Positions 24,564 to 33,527 are shown, numbered from the stretch's first letter. The stretch: DNA of 64,000 nt from Rhizobium sp. Root483D2 (GCF_001426685.1 NZ_LMFB01000020.1:1-64000), one strand, 5' to 3'. Notes: generated by a model not told the origin, from the sequence alone. Numbers and translations are program-made.

Positions 24564-24597
24564 TCACATTTAGCAAATGTGAGGATTAATCACATTT
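24564..24597. promoter_or_regulatory. Overlapping TetR operators
   Basis: TCACATTT (24564-24571) and AAATGTGA (24575-24582) form a perfect inverted repeat with a 3-base centre, and a third half-site TCACATTT at 24590-24597 forms a second inverted repeat with the shared middle arm. Two dimers could bind in alternative or cooperative ways. The site sits between the divergent TetR and NmrA-like genes. Confidence 0.75.
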
Positions 24598-24617
24598 AGG
24601 ATTTCGACGGGAGCGGG

Positions 24618-25451
24618 ATGATGAGCAGCGAAACGATTTTGATCCTTGGCGGCAGCGGCAAGACCGGCCGCCGTGTGGCGGAGCGTCTTTTGGCAAAGGG
24701 GAGGGACGTCCGGCTGGCGTCGCGCTCCACGGTTCCTGCGTTCGACTGGACCAATCCGTCGGGCTGGGGAGCAGCGCTTGACGGTGTCGATGTGGCCTAT
24801 GTCAGCTATCAGCCGGATCTGGCGGTGCCGGGCGCTGTCGAGGCGATCGGAACCTTGTCGAGGCTGGCGCTGGAAAAGGGTGTGCGGCATCTGGTCCTGC
24901 TTTCCGGGCGCGGCGAGGACGAGGCCCTGGCGGCGGAGGAAGCGCTGAAGCAATCCGGTATCGGCTACACGATCATCCGCGCCAGCTGGTTCTTCCAGAA
25001 TTTCAGTGAGGCCTTCCTGCTGGACGGCATTCTGGCAGGTGAGCTGGTGCTGCCGGTTGCGGATGTGCGCGAGCCGTTTATCGATGCCGATGATATCGCC
25101 GATGTCGCGGTGGCTGCTTTGATAGAGCCGGAGCATGGGCACAAGACCTATGAGGTGACGGGTCCGCAGCTGATGACATTCGGCGAGGCCGTGGCGCAGA
25201 TCGCCCGGCAGAGCGGACGCGATATCCGGTTCACCACGGTTGATATCAGGACTTATGTTGCCATGCTGAGGGAGGCGCAGATTCCGGCCGGCTACATCTG
25301 GCTGATCGAGTATCTGTTCATGAACGTGCTTGATGGGCGCAACGAAAGCCTGACGGACGGCGTCATCCGGGCGCTTGGCCGTCCGCCGCGCGATTTTGCG
25401 GACTATGTGCGTGAAACTGCAACAACCGGTGTCTGGGAGGACCTGAAATGA
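24618..25451 (+). CDS. NmrA-like NAD(P)-binding reductase
   Basis: A 277-residue atypical SDR. The glycine motif ILGGSGKTGRRVAERLL (residues 8-24) is followed by LASRS, HLVLLSGRGEDEA, RASWFFQNFSE and DVREPFIDADDIADVAV, the pattern of NmrA/QorB-type proteins that act as quinone or redox-linked reductases or NADP sensors. It lacks a clear catalytic YxxxK. Two ATGs (24618 and 24621) follow GGGAGCGGG. It is coupled by a four-base overlap to the DUF1772 membrane protein, and both are presumably under the divergent TetR repressor. Confidence 0.85.
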   Translation: MMSSETILILGGSGKTGRRVAERLLAKGRDVRLASRSTVPAFDWTNPSGWGAALDGVDVAYVSYQPDLAVPGAVEAIGTLSRLALEKGVRHLVLLSGRGEDEALAAEEALKQSGIGYTIIRASWFFQNFSEAFLLDGILAGELVLPVADVREPFIDADDIADVAVAALIEPEHGHKTYEVTGPQLMTFGEAVAQIARQSGRDIRFTTVDIRTYVAMLREAQIPAGYIWLIEYLFMNVLDGRNESLTDGVIRALGRPPRDFADYVRETATTGVWEDLK

Positions 25452-25933
25452 TGGCGGCATTTTTTCCCTGGCTGATCTTTTCGGCCGTGATCGGGGCAGG
25501 GCTCAATGCGGGCCTGTTCTTCATCTTCTCGGTTTGCATCATGGGCGCGCTGGCGCGCTTGCCCGCCGAACAGGGCATTGCCGCGATGCAGGCAATCAAT
25601 GTGGTGATCCTCAATCCGCTGTTCCTCCTCGTCTTCATGGGAACGGCGCTGCTGTCGCTCGTGCTGGTCGCCGGCGGGTTCATCCATGGCGGTCCGGCGC
25701 GGTTTTATCTCGTCGCCGGCGGGCTGCTCTTCCTCGGCGGCGTGCTCGCGGTGACGATGGCCGCCAATGTGCCTTTGAACAATACGCTCGAAGCCCTGCA
25801 GCCGGGCAGTGACGAGGCGGCGCGTCTTTGGTCGTCGGCCTATCTTGTCGATTGGGTCCGCTGGAACCATGTGCGCACGCTGTCGTCGATCGGCGCATTC
25901 GGCTGCTTCGTCATGGCTTTTCGCGCAGCGTAA
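25448..25933 (+). CDS. DUF1772-family integral membrane protein
   Basis: A 161-residue protein with about four hydrophobic segments (around residues 5-35, 47-77, 85-105 and the C terminus) and the family-type stretch NVPLNNTLEAL followed by YLVDWVRWNHVRTLSS. DUF1772 members are often annotated as anthrone-oxygenase-like. The gene overlaps the NmrA-like reductase by four bases and is likely co-expressed. A role alongside the reductase in handling a quinone-like or aromatic compound is possible, but not shown by sequence. It converges on the ROK regulator three bases later. Confidence 0.8.
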   Translation: MMAAFFPWLIFSAVIGAGLNAGLFFIFSVCIMGALARLPAEQGIAAMQAINVVILNPLFLLVFMGTALLSLVLVAGGFIHGGPARFYLVAGGLLFLGGVLAVTMAANVPLNNTLEALQPGSDEAARLWSSAYLVDWVRWNHVRTLSSIGAFGCFVMAFRAA

Positions 25934-25936
25934 GGG

Positions 25937-27163
25937 TCAGTCGAGCGCGTTGGCGCGTGTCTTGAGGATGGCTGAAAAACGCGGGTCGAAGGCGCGGCTG
26001 ATCGGTTCGGCGGCTGCGCCCAGCGCCACCGACCACGGGTCGGTCATGCCCAGTTGCAGGCGCGGGATCGCGCGGCCCGGACGGTTCGCGTTGGAGGGAA
26101 GCAGGGGATGGATGGCCTCCAGCAGCTTGCGGGTCAGCGCCTCCGGGCCGGTGGAGCAGAGGATGACGGTCTGCGGATCGAAAATCGTCTCGATGATCTG
26201 CACCCCCCAGCGCAACTCTGCGGCGGCGGCATCGATCCAGGAGGCCATGGCCGGGTCGCCGGTCGTGACCAGCATGTTCAACCGCTCGGGCAGGCCCGGA
26301 TCGGAGGGATCGGCGGCAAGGTGCTGATAGAGCGAGGCAAGCGAGGCCCGGTGTTCGAGCGATGTTTGGCCCGGGCGCTGCAACGTCGGCGGCAGAAGCA
26401 CCATGCCGATTTCACCGGCATTGCCATTGCCGCCAGCATAGAGTTCGCCGTTCAGAATGAGGCCGGCGCCGATGCCGTAGCCGACATAGAGGCAGACGGC
26501 GTGATCGATGCCGTGGGCGGCGCCCACCATGCGTTCGGCGGTGGCGCAGGCGGCGGCATCGTTCTGCAGCGCCACTTCCAGTCCGGTGCCGGCGGCCAGC
26601 GTTTCCAGCAGCGGAAAATTCTGCCAGGCGGCCATCATCCATTGATCGTCATTGTCGGTCGCGAGCCCAAAGGGGCCGGGCATGGCGACACCGAGGCCGA
26701 CCAGCCGTTTTTCGGCCTGCTCGGCACTGGCGGCGAGGTCCGTGCGGACCTGTTCGATCAGGTCGAGAATGACCTTGGCACCATTGGCCGGGCCGCCCGG
26801 CGGCAGGTTTGCCTGGGCGCGGACCAGAACGGTGCCGACGAGATCGACCGCGATCGCGCGCGTCACATGCCGGTCGATCTGCAGGCCGATGGCAAAGGCG
26901 CCGTCCGGCACAAGACGGTAGGGGGTGGAGGGCTGGCCGCGGCCGTTGCGCACCGCGGTCAGCGAGACCACCAGTCCGTCTCGCTCCAGATCCTCGATGA
27001 TGTTGGACACCGTCTGCTTGGTGAGCCGAGTGGCGCGGGCGAGATCGGCGCGCGACAATTGCCCGTTCAGCCGCAGCGCGTCGATCATGACGCGGCGGTT
27101 ATGGGCGCTGGTGCCCTCCTGATTGGTGCCGCTCTTGGCCCGGATTGGCCGCATCTCGTTCAT
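25937..27163 (-). CDS. ROK-family transcriptional regulator
   Basis: A 408-residue NagC/XylR-type protein. A winged helix at about residues 20-75 (ALRLNGQLSRADLARATRLTKQTVSNIIEDLERDGLV) precedes a ROK sugar-kinase-like domain with GLGVAMPGPFG, QNDAAACATAERM and YVGYGIGAGLILNGELYAG. The ATG at 27163 is preferred for AGGGGAT eight bases upstream; an earlier ATG at 27202 would add 13 residues. It is divergent from the CUT1 importer, and a 9-5-9 palindrome covers its own -35 box. Release by a sugar or sugar phosphate is the family norm. The zinc-motif cysteines of true kinases are not evident. Confidence 0.9.
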   Translation of the reverse strand: MNEMRPIRAKSGTNQEGTSAHNRRVMIDALRLNGQLSRADLARATRLTKQTVSNIIEDLERDGLVVSLTAVRNGRGQPSTPYRLVPDGAFAIGLQIDRHVTRAIAVDLVGTVLVRAQANLPPGGPANGAKVILDLIEQVRTDLAASAEQAEKRLVGLGVAMPGPFGLATDNDDQWMMAAWQNFPLLETLAAGTGLEVALQNDAAACATAERMVGAAHGIDHAVCLYVGYGIGAGLILNGELYAGGNGNAGEIGMVLLPPTLQRPGQTSLEHRASLASLYQHLAADPSDPGLPERLNMLVTTGDPAMASWIDAAAAELRWGVQIIETIFDPQTVILCSTGPEALTRKLLEAIHPLLPSNANRPGRAIPRLQLGMTDPWSVALGAAAEPISRAFDPRFSAILKTRANALD

Positions 27164-27185
27164 CCCGCGAAATCCCCTTGACACC

Positions 27186-27228
27186 ATTAGAATATTGAAC
27201 AAGAATTAAGTCAAAGCAATTGACTTAA
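27186..27228 (-). promoter_or_regulatory. ROK promoter and operator
   Basis: TTAAGTCAA (27206-27214) and TTGACTTAA (27220-27228) form a perfect 9-base inverted repeat with a 5-base centre. On the minus strand the arm supplies TTGACT as a -35 box (27214 down to 27209), with TCTAAT at 27191-27186 after a 17-base spacer as -10. The ROK protein would thus block its own promoter. The right arm also offers TTGACT on the plus strand, but no good -10 follows. Confidence 0.75.
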
Positions 27229-27401
27229 TAAAAAGAGCCGCAGAGCTTTTAAGGGAACGAACGGCATTACGGGACCAGTCCTAGATGCCGCGCAGCACTT
27301 CGACAAGACATGCCGGATGCCGCTTTTGAGCGGTTTGACGGAACGGCGCGTGCGTGTGCGCGCTGACGAGACGACTGTTGTTTTCACGGGAAGGAAAAGA
27401 C

Positions 27402-28640
27402 ATGCTGAAATCCAAACGCAACGCGCTTATGGGGGCTGCGCTGGCCGGCGTATTCTTTGCGGGCAACGCCTATGCCGAGACGACGCTCAACGCGCTGTTC
27501 ATGGCGCAGGCCGCCTATAGCGAAGCCGATGTCCGCGCCATGACCGACGCCTTTGCCAAGGCCAATCCGGACGTCAAGGTCAATCTGGAATTCGTTCCTT
27601 ATGAAGGCCTGCACGACAAGACGGTTTTGGCGCAAGGGTCCGGCGGCGGCTATGACGTCGTTCTGTTCGATGTGATCTGGCCTGCCGAATATGCCAGCAA
27701 CAAGGTTCTGGTCGATGTGTCCTCGCGCGTCACCGAGGACATGAAGAAGAACGTTTTGCCCGGCGCCTGGACGACGGTTCAGTATGACGGCGCCTATTAC
27801 GGCATGCCGTGGATCCTCGATACGAAATACCTGTTCTACAACAAGGAAATCCTGGAAAAGGCAGGCATCAAGACGCCGCCGAAGACCTGGGATGAGCTTG
27901 CCGAACAGGCCAAGACCATCAAGGACAAGGGCCTTCTGGCCACCCCGATCGCCTGGAGCTGGTCGCAGGCGGAAGCCGCGATCTGCGATTATACTACCCT
28001 GGTCAGCGCCTATGGCGGCGATTTCCTGAAGGACGGCAAGCCGGACTTCCAGACCGGTGGCGGCCTCGATGCGCTGAAATACATGGTGACGAGCTATTCG
28101 TCCGGCATCTCCAACCCGAATTCCAAGGAATTCCTCGAGGAGGACGTCCGCAAGGTGTTTGAAAACGGCGAAGCCGCGTTCGCGCTCAACTGGACCTATA
28201 TGTACAACCTCGCCAATACGGGCAAGGACAGCAAGGTGGCCGGCAAGGTCGGCGTCGTTCCGGCACCGGGCGTTTCTGGCAAGAGCGAGGTTTCGGCCGT
28301 CAACGGCTCGATGGGCCTTGGCATCACAGCGACCAGCAAGCATCCGGACGAGGCCTGGAACTACATTACTTTCATGACCTCGCAGGCCGTGCAGAACCAG
28401 TATGCCAAGCTCAGCCTGCCGATCTGGGCGTCGTCCTACGAGGATGCAGCTGTCAGCGCGGGTCAGGAAGAGCTGATCGGCGCTGCCAAGCAATCGCTGG
28501 CCGCCATGTATCCGCGCCCGACGACTCCGAAATACCAGGAACTTTCGGTCGCTCTGCAGCAGGCCATCCAGGAAGCGCTGCTTGGCCAGACGAGCCCTGA
28601 AGATGCCTTGAAGACCGCCGCCGACAATAGCGGTCTCTAA
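27402..28640 (+). CDS. CUT1 sugar ABC transporter binding protein
   Basis: A 412-residue MalE-type (family 1) solute-binding protein. It has a Sec signal peptide (RNALMGAALAGVFFAG, cleavage after AYA near residue 25), then ALFMAQAAYSEADVRAMTDAF, and PWILDTKYLFYNKEILEKAGI, a segment typical of sugar-binding members. The ATG at 27402 follows GGAAGGAAA. It serves the two permeases at 28754 and 29638 and the ATPase at 32439, with a SIS protein and a kinase encoded between them. A hairpin follows the gene. Confidence 0.92.
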   Translation: MLKSKRNALMGAALAGVFFAGNAYAETTLNALFMAQAAYSEADVRAMTDAFAKANPDVKVNLEFVPYEGLHDKTVLAQGSGGGYDVVLFDVIWPAEYASNKVLVDVSSRVTEDMKKNVLPGAWTTVQYDGAYYGMPWILDTKYLFYNKEILEKAGIKTPPKTWDELAEQAKTIKDKGLLATPIAWSWSQAEAAICDYTTLVSAYGGDFLKDGKPDFQTGGGLDALKYMVTSYSSGISNPNSKEFLEEDVRKVFENGEAAFALNWTYMYNLANTGKDSKVAGKVGVVPAPGVSGKSEVSAVNGSMGLGITATSKHPDEAWNYITFMTSQAVQNQYAKLSLPIWASSYEDAAVSAGQEELIGAAKQSLAAMYPRPTTPKYQELSVALQQAIQEALLGQTSPEDALKTAADNSGL

Positions 28641-28677
28641 GGCTCCAAGGGTTCGCTCTTCACGCATCCACCACGTT

Positions 28678-28703
28678 ACGGGCGGCATATGCTTGCCGCC
28701 CGT
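28678..28703 (+). promoter_or_regulatory. Hairpin after the CUT1 binding-protein gene
   Basis: ACGGGCGGCA (28678-28687) and TGCCGCCCGT (28694-28703) form a perfect 10-base-pair stem with a 6-base loop. The following GCTCTTT is a weak T-rich end, so partial termination or mRNA 3'-end protection is likely, giving more binding protein than permease. Confidence 0.7.
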
Positions 28704-28753
28704 GCTCTTTCATCGCCCTTGCATCCCATGATTTTTTCAGGAAGAGTTGCCCC

Positions 28754-29638
28754 ATGTCCGGGACATCGATGACCACACGCGCATGGCTGCTGATGCTGCC
28801 GCTGCTCGCCGTCATGATCGCCGTGATCGGCTGGCCGCTTGCCGATACGGTCGGGCTCTCCTTCACCGATGCCAAGCTGGTCGGGACTGCAGGCAATTTC
28901 GTCGGCATCGACAATTACGTAAAGACGCTGACCAGCGCCAATTTCCAGCGCACGCTGACCACCACCACCATCTTTGCCGTCGTGTCCGTGTTTGCCGAGA
29001 TGGTTCTGGGCGTTCTGGCGGCCCTTCTGCTCAATCAGCAATTTTACGGCCGCACCGTGCTGCGGGCGCTGATGATCCTGCCCTGGGCGCTGCCGACCGT
29101 CGTCAATGCCACGCTCTGGCGGCTGATCTACAATCCCGAATATGGCGCGCTGAACGCCGCGCTTACCCAGATCGGCATGCTGGATGCCTACCGGTCCTGG
29201 CTCGGCGAGCCCGGCACGGCGCTGGCGTCGCTGATCATCGCCGATTGCTGGAAGAATTTTCCGCTGGTGGCGCTGATTGCGCTGGCGGCGCTGCAGGCCG
29301 TGCCGCGCGATATTACCGCTGCGTCGCTGGTGGATGGCGCTGGACCTTTTGCCCGATTCCGCTTCGTCATCCTGCCCTATCTTGCCGGGCCGCTGATCGT
29401 GGCGCTGGTGCTGCGCACCATCGAGGCCTTCAAGGTGTTTGACATCATCTGGGTGATGACCCGTGGCGGGCCGGCCAACAGCACGCGCACGCTGTCGATC
29501 CTGGTCTATCAGGAAGCATTTTCCTTCCAGCGCGCCGGATCGGGAGCGTCGCTGGCGTTGATCGTCACGCTACTCGTGGCTGTTCTGGCGGCTGCCTATG
29601 CCATGCTGGTGCGGCGCACTGCGGGAGTGACTGCCTGA
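28754..29638 (+). CDS. CUT1 sugar ABC transporter permease (MalF-type)
   Basis: A 294-residue inner-membrane permease with about six membrane segments. The cytoplasmic EAA loop reads AASLVDGAGPFARFRFVILPYLAGP, the docking site for the ATPase, and DIIWVMTRGGPANSTRTLSILVYQEAF is characteristic of MalF/UgpA proteins. It starts MSGTSMTTRAWLLM, and its stop overlaps the next permease start by one base, so the pair is translationally coupled. Confidence 0.92.
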   Translation: MSGTSMTTRAWLLMLPLLAVMIAVIGWPLADTVGLSFTDAKLVGTAGNFVGIDNYVKTLTSANFQRTLTTTTIFAVVSVFAEMVLGVLAALLLNQQFYGRTVLRALMILPWALPTVVNATLWRLIYNPEYGALNAALTQIGMLDAYRSWLGEPGTALASLIIADCWKNFPLVALIALAALQAVPRDITAASLVDGAGPFARFRFVILPYLAGPLIVALVLRTIEAFKVFDIIWVMTRGGPANSTRTLSILVYQEAFSFQRAGSGASLALIVTLLVAVLAAAYAMLVRRTAGVTA

Positions 29639-30483
29639 TGGAACGCAAGAGTTTCCTGTTCTCGTTCTTCCTCCATGCCTGCGCGCTGCTTCTGGCGATC
29701 GTCATTCTGGCGCCAGTGGTCTGGCTGTTCATCATGAGCATTTCGCCGGCTGGCGATCTGACGGCCAAGCCGCTCGTCTGGTGGCCGCAATCTGTTGATT
29801 TCTCGCGCTATGGCGTGCTGCTATCCAGCGTGGAAAACAGCGCAGGCGCGGCCTTTGTCGCATCGCTGGTCAACAGCATCCTGGTTGCCGGGATGGCGAC
29901 GATCGCGGCTCTGGTGCTGGCCATTCCCGCCGCATGGGCGGTGTCGCGCACGCCGTCGGTTGGCTGGTCGCTCTATATGGTGATCGCCACCTATATGCTG
30001 CCGCCGGTGGCGCTGGCGGTGCCGCTCTATTTCGGCCTTGCGCATCTTGGCCTGCTCAACAGCGTCTTCGGGCTGGCGCTCGTCTATCTCACCATTCTCG
30101 CACCGTTTACCACCTGGTTGATGAAATCCGGCTTCGATGCGATCCCCAAGGAGATCGAGGCGGCGGCAATGATGGACGGGGCGGGGCTGTTTGCCACCTT
30201 GCGCATCATCACGCTGCCGCTGGCCGCCCCGGTGATGGCGACGTCGGCGCTGTTTGCCTTCCTGCTCGCCTGGGATGAATTCTTCTACGCGCTGCTGTTT
30301 ACCTCCGACCTGCGCGCCAAGACGCTGACCGTCGCCATCGCCGATCTCGCTGGTGGCCGGGTCTCCGATTATGGACTGATCGCAACCGCTGGCGTGCTGG
30401 CCGCCCTGCCGCCCGTGGTGATCGGTCTTGTGATGCAACGGGCCCTGATTTCCGGGCTGACCAGCGGCGGCGTCAAGGGATGA
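29638..30483 (+). CDS. CUT1 sugar ABC transporter permease (MalG-type)
   Basis: A 281-residue inner-membrane permease, partner of the upstream MalF-type protein. The EAA loop is EAAAMMDGAGLFATLRIITLPLAAP, and FAFLLAWDEFFYALLFT is the typical MalG region. It begins with a hydrophobic segment after MERKSFLF. The stop overlaps the first ATG of the SIS gene, linking transporter and catabolic enzymes in one operon. Confidence 0.92.
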   Translation: MERKSFLFSFFLHACALLLAIVILAPVVWLFIMSISPAGDLTAKPLVWWPQSVDFSRYGVLLSSVENSAGAAFVASLVNSILVAGMATIAALVLAIPAAWAVSRTPSVGWSLYMVIATYMLPPVALAVPLYFGLAHLGLLNSVFGLALVYLTILAPFTTWLMKSGFDAIPKEIEAAAMMDGAGLFATLRIITLPLAAPVMATSALFAFLLAWDEFFYALLFTSDLRAKTLTVAIADLAGGRVSDYGLIATAGVLAALPPVVIGLVMQRALISGLTSGGVKG

Positions 30484-31505
30484 TGATGATGACTTTACAG
30501 GAAAACCGCCCGGGCGGGCTGCAGGCGATCGACCGCGAAATGGCCCGCCAGAACGCAGATGCCATCGCCTCCTTCGAAGGCGCAACGGAGCGCGCCAAAG
30601 AGATCGCCGCCGCGTTACAGGAAACCTCTGGCCTGCTTTTGCTCGGCATGGGCGGCTCGCATGCGGTGAACCGCACCGTCGAGCCGCTGTACCGCGCGCT
30701 GGGGATCGAAGCGATTGCCATCCCCCTGTCCGAGCAGCTCGGCATGCCGCTGGCGATCGAGGGCCGGACCGTCTTGATCACCTCGCAATCGGGCGAGAGC
30801 GCCGAGGTGCTACGCTGGTTTTCCGAGACCGGCGGATCGGAGCACACGTTCGGCCTGACGCTCGAAGCATCCTCCTTCCTCGGAAAGGCCGCGCCCTGCC
30901 TCGTCGGCGCTGGCGGCACCGAGCTTGCCTTTGCCGCGACGCGCAGTTTAACCGTCAGTTTCGCGCTGCATCTGGCAATCCTGTCGGCGCTCGGCGAGGA
31001 CCCGGCGCCGGCGCTGGCGGCCCTTGCGGCGCCTGCAACGCATGACATCACCCCAGCGCTGGCCGCCCTCAGCGATGTCGCGACCGTGGTGACTTCCGGG
31101 CGGCGTCTGCAGGGGCTGGCGGAGGCGCTGGCGCTCGGCCTGACCGAGCTGTCGCGCTATCCCTGTTTTTCGCTGGAGGGCGGGCAGCTTCGGCATGGCC
31201 CGATGGAAATGCTCGGGCCGAAGATGGGTGTCGTGCTGTTTCGGGGCGATGATGCGACCGCAGATCTGGTGACGGCAATGGCTTTGTCGGCGGTTGCGAC
31301 CGGGTCGCCCGTCGTCCTGTTCGATGCGTCCGGTCAAGAGCCTGTGGAGGGCGCGGAGACGCTGCGGTTTCAGCCAGCGGCGGGGCTTGCCGCCGTGTTT
31401 GCGATGCTGCCGGTGGCCCAGCGCCTGATGATTGCCTTTGCCGAGGCCCGCGTCGAGAATGCCGGAACGCCGGTTCGCTCCACAAAGATCACCCGGAGTG
31501 AATGA
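30480..31505 (+). CDS. SIS-domain sugar isomerase/deglycase-like protein
   Basis: A 341-residue protein with two SIS subdomains, the layout of the GlmS isomerase half, AgaS, NagB-II and the FrlB/FraB deglycases. The first has LLLGMGGSHAVNRTVEP and the serine loop ITSQSGESAEVL; the second carries LEGGQLRHGPMEML with the usual Glu and His-Gly-Pro. Beside a PfkB kinase it could deglycate a phosphorylated Amadori compound (fructosyl-amino acid) or deaminate an amino-sugar phosphate. Four consecutive ATG codons make the exact start ambiguous; it overlaps the permease by four bases. Confidence 0.85.
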   Translation: MMMMTLQENRPGGLQAIDREMARQNADAIASFEGATERAKEIAAALQETSGLLLLGMGGSHAVNRTVEPLYRALGIEAIAIPLSEQLGMPLAIEGRTVLITSQSGESAEVLRWFSETGGSEHTFGLTLEASSFLGKAAPCLVGAGGTELAFAATRSLTVSFALHLAILSALGEDPAPALAALAAPATHDITPALAALSDVATVVTSGRRLQGLAEALALGLTELSRYPCFSLEGGQLRHGPMEMLGPKMGVVLFRGDDATADLVTAMALSAVATGSPVVLFDASGQEPVEGAETLRFQPAAGLAAVFAMLPVAQRLMIAFAEARVENAGTPVRSTKITRSE

Positions 31506-31506
31506 C

Positions 31507-32442
31507 ATGCGTCCGCTTGCCGTGATCGGAAACGTCAATGTCGACCTGATCCTTGGACCGGCGGAGCCCTGGCCGAAGGCGGGGACCGAGATCATCGTCG
31601 ATCATGATGAATTGCGGGTGGGCGGTTCGGCCGGAAATGCGGCCCTTGCCTGGGCGGCGCTCGGCATCGATTTCGATATTGCCGCCAATACCGGCACCGA
31701 CGAGTTCGGCCGCTGGCTGCGTGAGGCCTTTGGCGGCCGGGCGGAAAAATGGCCGGTGCGGCCGGAAGGGACGACGCTGTCGGTCGGCATCACCCATCCG
31801 GACGGCGAGCGGACATTCTTCACCACACGCGGACATCTGCCCCGGCTTTCGCTGGACTGCGTGCTGTCGGCCCTTGACGGCGCCCGCCTCTCCGGCGGCT
31901 ACGTGCTGCTCTGCGGCTCGTTCCTCACCGACGATCTGACGGCGGATTATGCGGCGCTCTTCGACTGGGCCGACACGCATGGCATCACGCTTGCGCTCGA
32001 TACCGGCTGGCCGCTCGATGGCTGGACGGAGAAAAACCGGCAGGCGACGCTGGGCTGGCTTTCCCGGTGCGGCTGTGCGCTGCTGAACGAGGTGGAATCA
32101 ACGACGCTTTCGGGCCTCGCCGACGCAAGAGAAGCCGCCCGCGAGCTCAAGCGCCATATGCGCAAGGATGCGATTGTCGTCATCAAGCGTGGCCCGGACG
32201 GGGCGCTTGCGATCGGTTGCGATGGCGCGCTGGTGTCTGCGGCGGCCCCGCGCGTCGAGGTCGTCGATACGATCGGTGCCGGCGATGTCTTCAACGCGGC
32301 TTTCCTTGCGGCGCTGGCCGGGGGGCGGGCGCTTCAGGATTGTCTGCAGGCGGGCACGGCGGTCGCCTCCCGCGCCATTTCCACGCTTCCCCGCAGCTAT
32401 GGCGGACCTGTTGTGACTGCTACCGGAGAGACCGCATCATGA
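31507..32442 (+). CDS. PfkB-family carbohydrate kinase
   Basis: A 311-residue ribokinase-type kinase. N-terminal signature region VGGSAGNAALAWAALG (about residues 38-53), then IKRGPDGALAI and the C-terminal PfkB motif VVDTIGAGDVFNAAFLAAL with catalytic Asp. It phosphorylates a sugar with ATP, probably the imported compound, before or after the SIS-domain step. The ATG at 31507 comes one base after the SIS stop (TGAC), and its own stop overlaps the ATPase start. FrlD, the fructoselysine kinase, is in this family, as are many unrelated sugar and nucleoside kinases. Confidence 0.88.
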   Translation: MRPLAVIGNVNVDLILGPAEPWPKAGTEIIVDHDELRVGGSAGNAALAWAALGIDFDIAANTGTDEFGRWLREAFGGRAEKWPVRPEGTTLSVGITHPDGERTFFTTRGHLPRLSLDCVLSALDGARLSGGYVLLCGSFLTDDLTADYAALFDWADTHGITLALDTGWPLDGWTEKNRQATLGWLSRCGCALLNEVESTTLSGLADAREAARELKRHMRKDAIVVIKRGPDGALAIGCDGALVSAAAPRVEVVDTIGAGDVFNAAFLAALAGGRALQDCLQAGTAVASRAISTLPRSYGGPVVTATGETAS

Positions 32443-33518
32443 GCGCGCTCGAAATCGAGAATATCCGCAAGACCTATGGCGCGATCGAAACCCTGAAAGG
32501 CATCGACATCTCGCTGGAAAGCGGCGAGTTCCTTGTCCTGCTGGGATCATCGGGATGCGGCAAGTCGACCCTGCTCAACATCATTGCGGGTCTCGCCGAA
32601 GCATCGGGCGGCGATATCCGGATTGGCGGGCGCTCGATCCTCGGCGTCCATCCGAAGGACCGCGACATCGCCATGGTGTTCCAGTCCTATGCGCTTTATC
32701 CGAACCTGTCGGTGCATCGCAACATCGGCTTCGGTCTGGAAATGCGCAAGGTGCCTGTGGCGGAGCGGGAAAAGGCCGTGCAGGAGACGGCGAGACTGCT
32801 GCAGATCGAGAACCTGCTGGATCGCAAACCCGGCCAGCTTTCCGGCGGCCAGCGGCAGCGCGTGGCGATCGGCCGGGCGCTGGTGCGCAAGCCGCAGGTC
32901 TTCCTGTTCGACGAACCGCTCTCCAATCTCGATGCCAAGCTGCGCATGGAGACACGCACCGAGCTGAAGCGGCTGCACCAGATGCTGGGTACCACCATCG
33001 TTTACGTCACCCATGACCAGATCGAGGCGATGACGCTGGCAACACGCATCGCCGTCATGCGCAATGGCAGGATCGAGCAACTCGGCACCCCGGAAGAGGT
33101 CTATGACCGTCCGGCCACGCTCTATGTCGCCGGTTTCGTCGGCTCGCCGCCGATGAACGTGCTGGATGGCGTGGTCACGGGCGAGGGCGTTCAGCTGGAC
33201 GGATCGGGCGCCACGATCGCGCTGCCGGCGCGGCTGAAGAATGCCGCACCCGCAGGACGGCGGGTCAAGCTCGGCGTGCGCCCGGAAGCGCTGCGGCTGG
33301 CCACCAACGAAGCGGACCGTCCGGCCCTTGAGGTCGCCATCGAAGTCATCGAGCTGACGGGACCGGAGCTGGTCGTCACCGGCCGGGTCAGCGGGCAGCG
33401 GGTGACCGCCTGCCTTCCGCCCCGCACCAGGCTGACGGTGGGAATGCAGCAGTCTTTCGGTTTTGACGAGGATGCGCGGCATCTCTTCGATGCGCAGACG
33501 GAACTGGCGCTCGGCTGA
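32439..33518 (+). CDS. CUT1 sugar ABC transporter ATPase (MalK/UgpC-type)
   Basis: A 359-residue ATPase with all motifs intact: Walker A LGSSGCGKST, Q loop VFQSYALYPN, signature LSGGQRQRVAIGRAL, Walker B FLFDEPLSNLDAK and switch VTHDQ. A C-terminal TOBE-type domain (about residues 235-359) includes VKLGVRPEALRL, which in relatives mediates regulation. It completes the importer whose binding protein and permeases lie at 27402-30483. It is the last gene of the operon and is followed by a small terminator-like hairpin. Confidence 0.93.
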   Translation: MSALEIENIRKTYGAIETLKGIDISLESGEFLVLLGSSGCGKSTLLNIIAGLAEASGGDIRIGGRSILGVHPKDRDIAMVFQSYALYPNLSVHRNIGFGLEMRKVPVAEREKAVQETARLLQIENLLDRKPGQLSGGQRQRVAIGRALVRKPQVFLFDEPLSNLDAKLRMETRTELKRLHQMLGTTIVYVTHDQIEAMTLATRIAVMRNGRIEQLGTPEEVYDRPATLYVAGFVGSPPMNVLDGVVTGEGVQLDGSGATIALPARLKNAAPAGRRVKLGVRPEALRLATNEADRPALEVAIEVIELTGPELVVTGRVSGQRVTACLPPRTRLTVGMQQSFGFDEDARHLFDAQTELALG

Positions 33519-33527
33519 AAACGGGTG

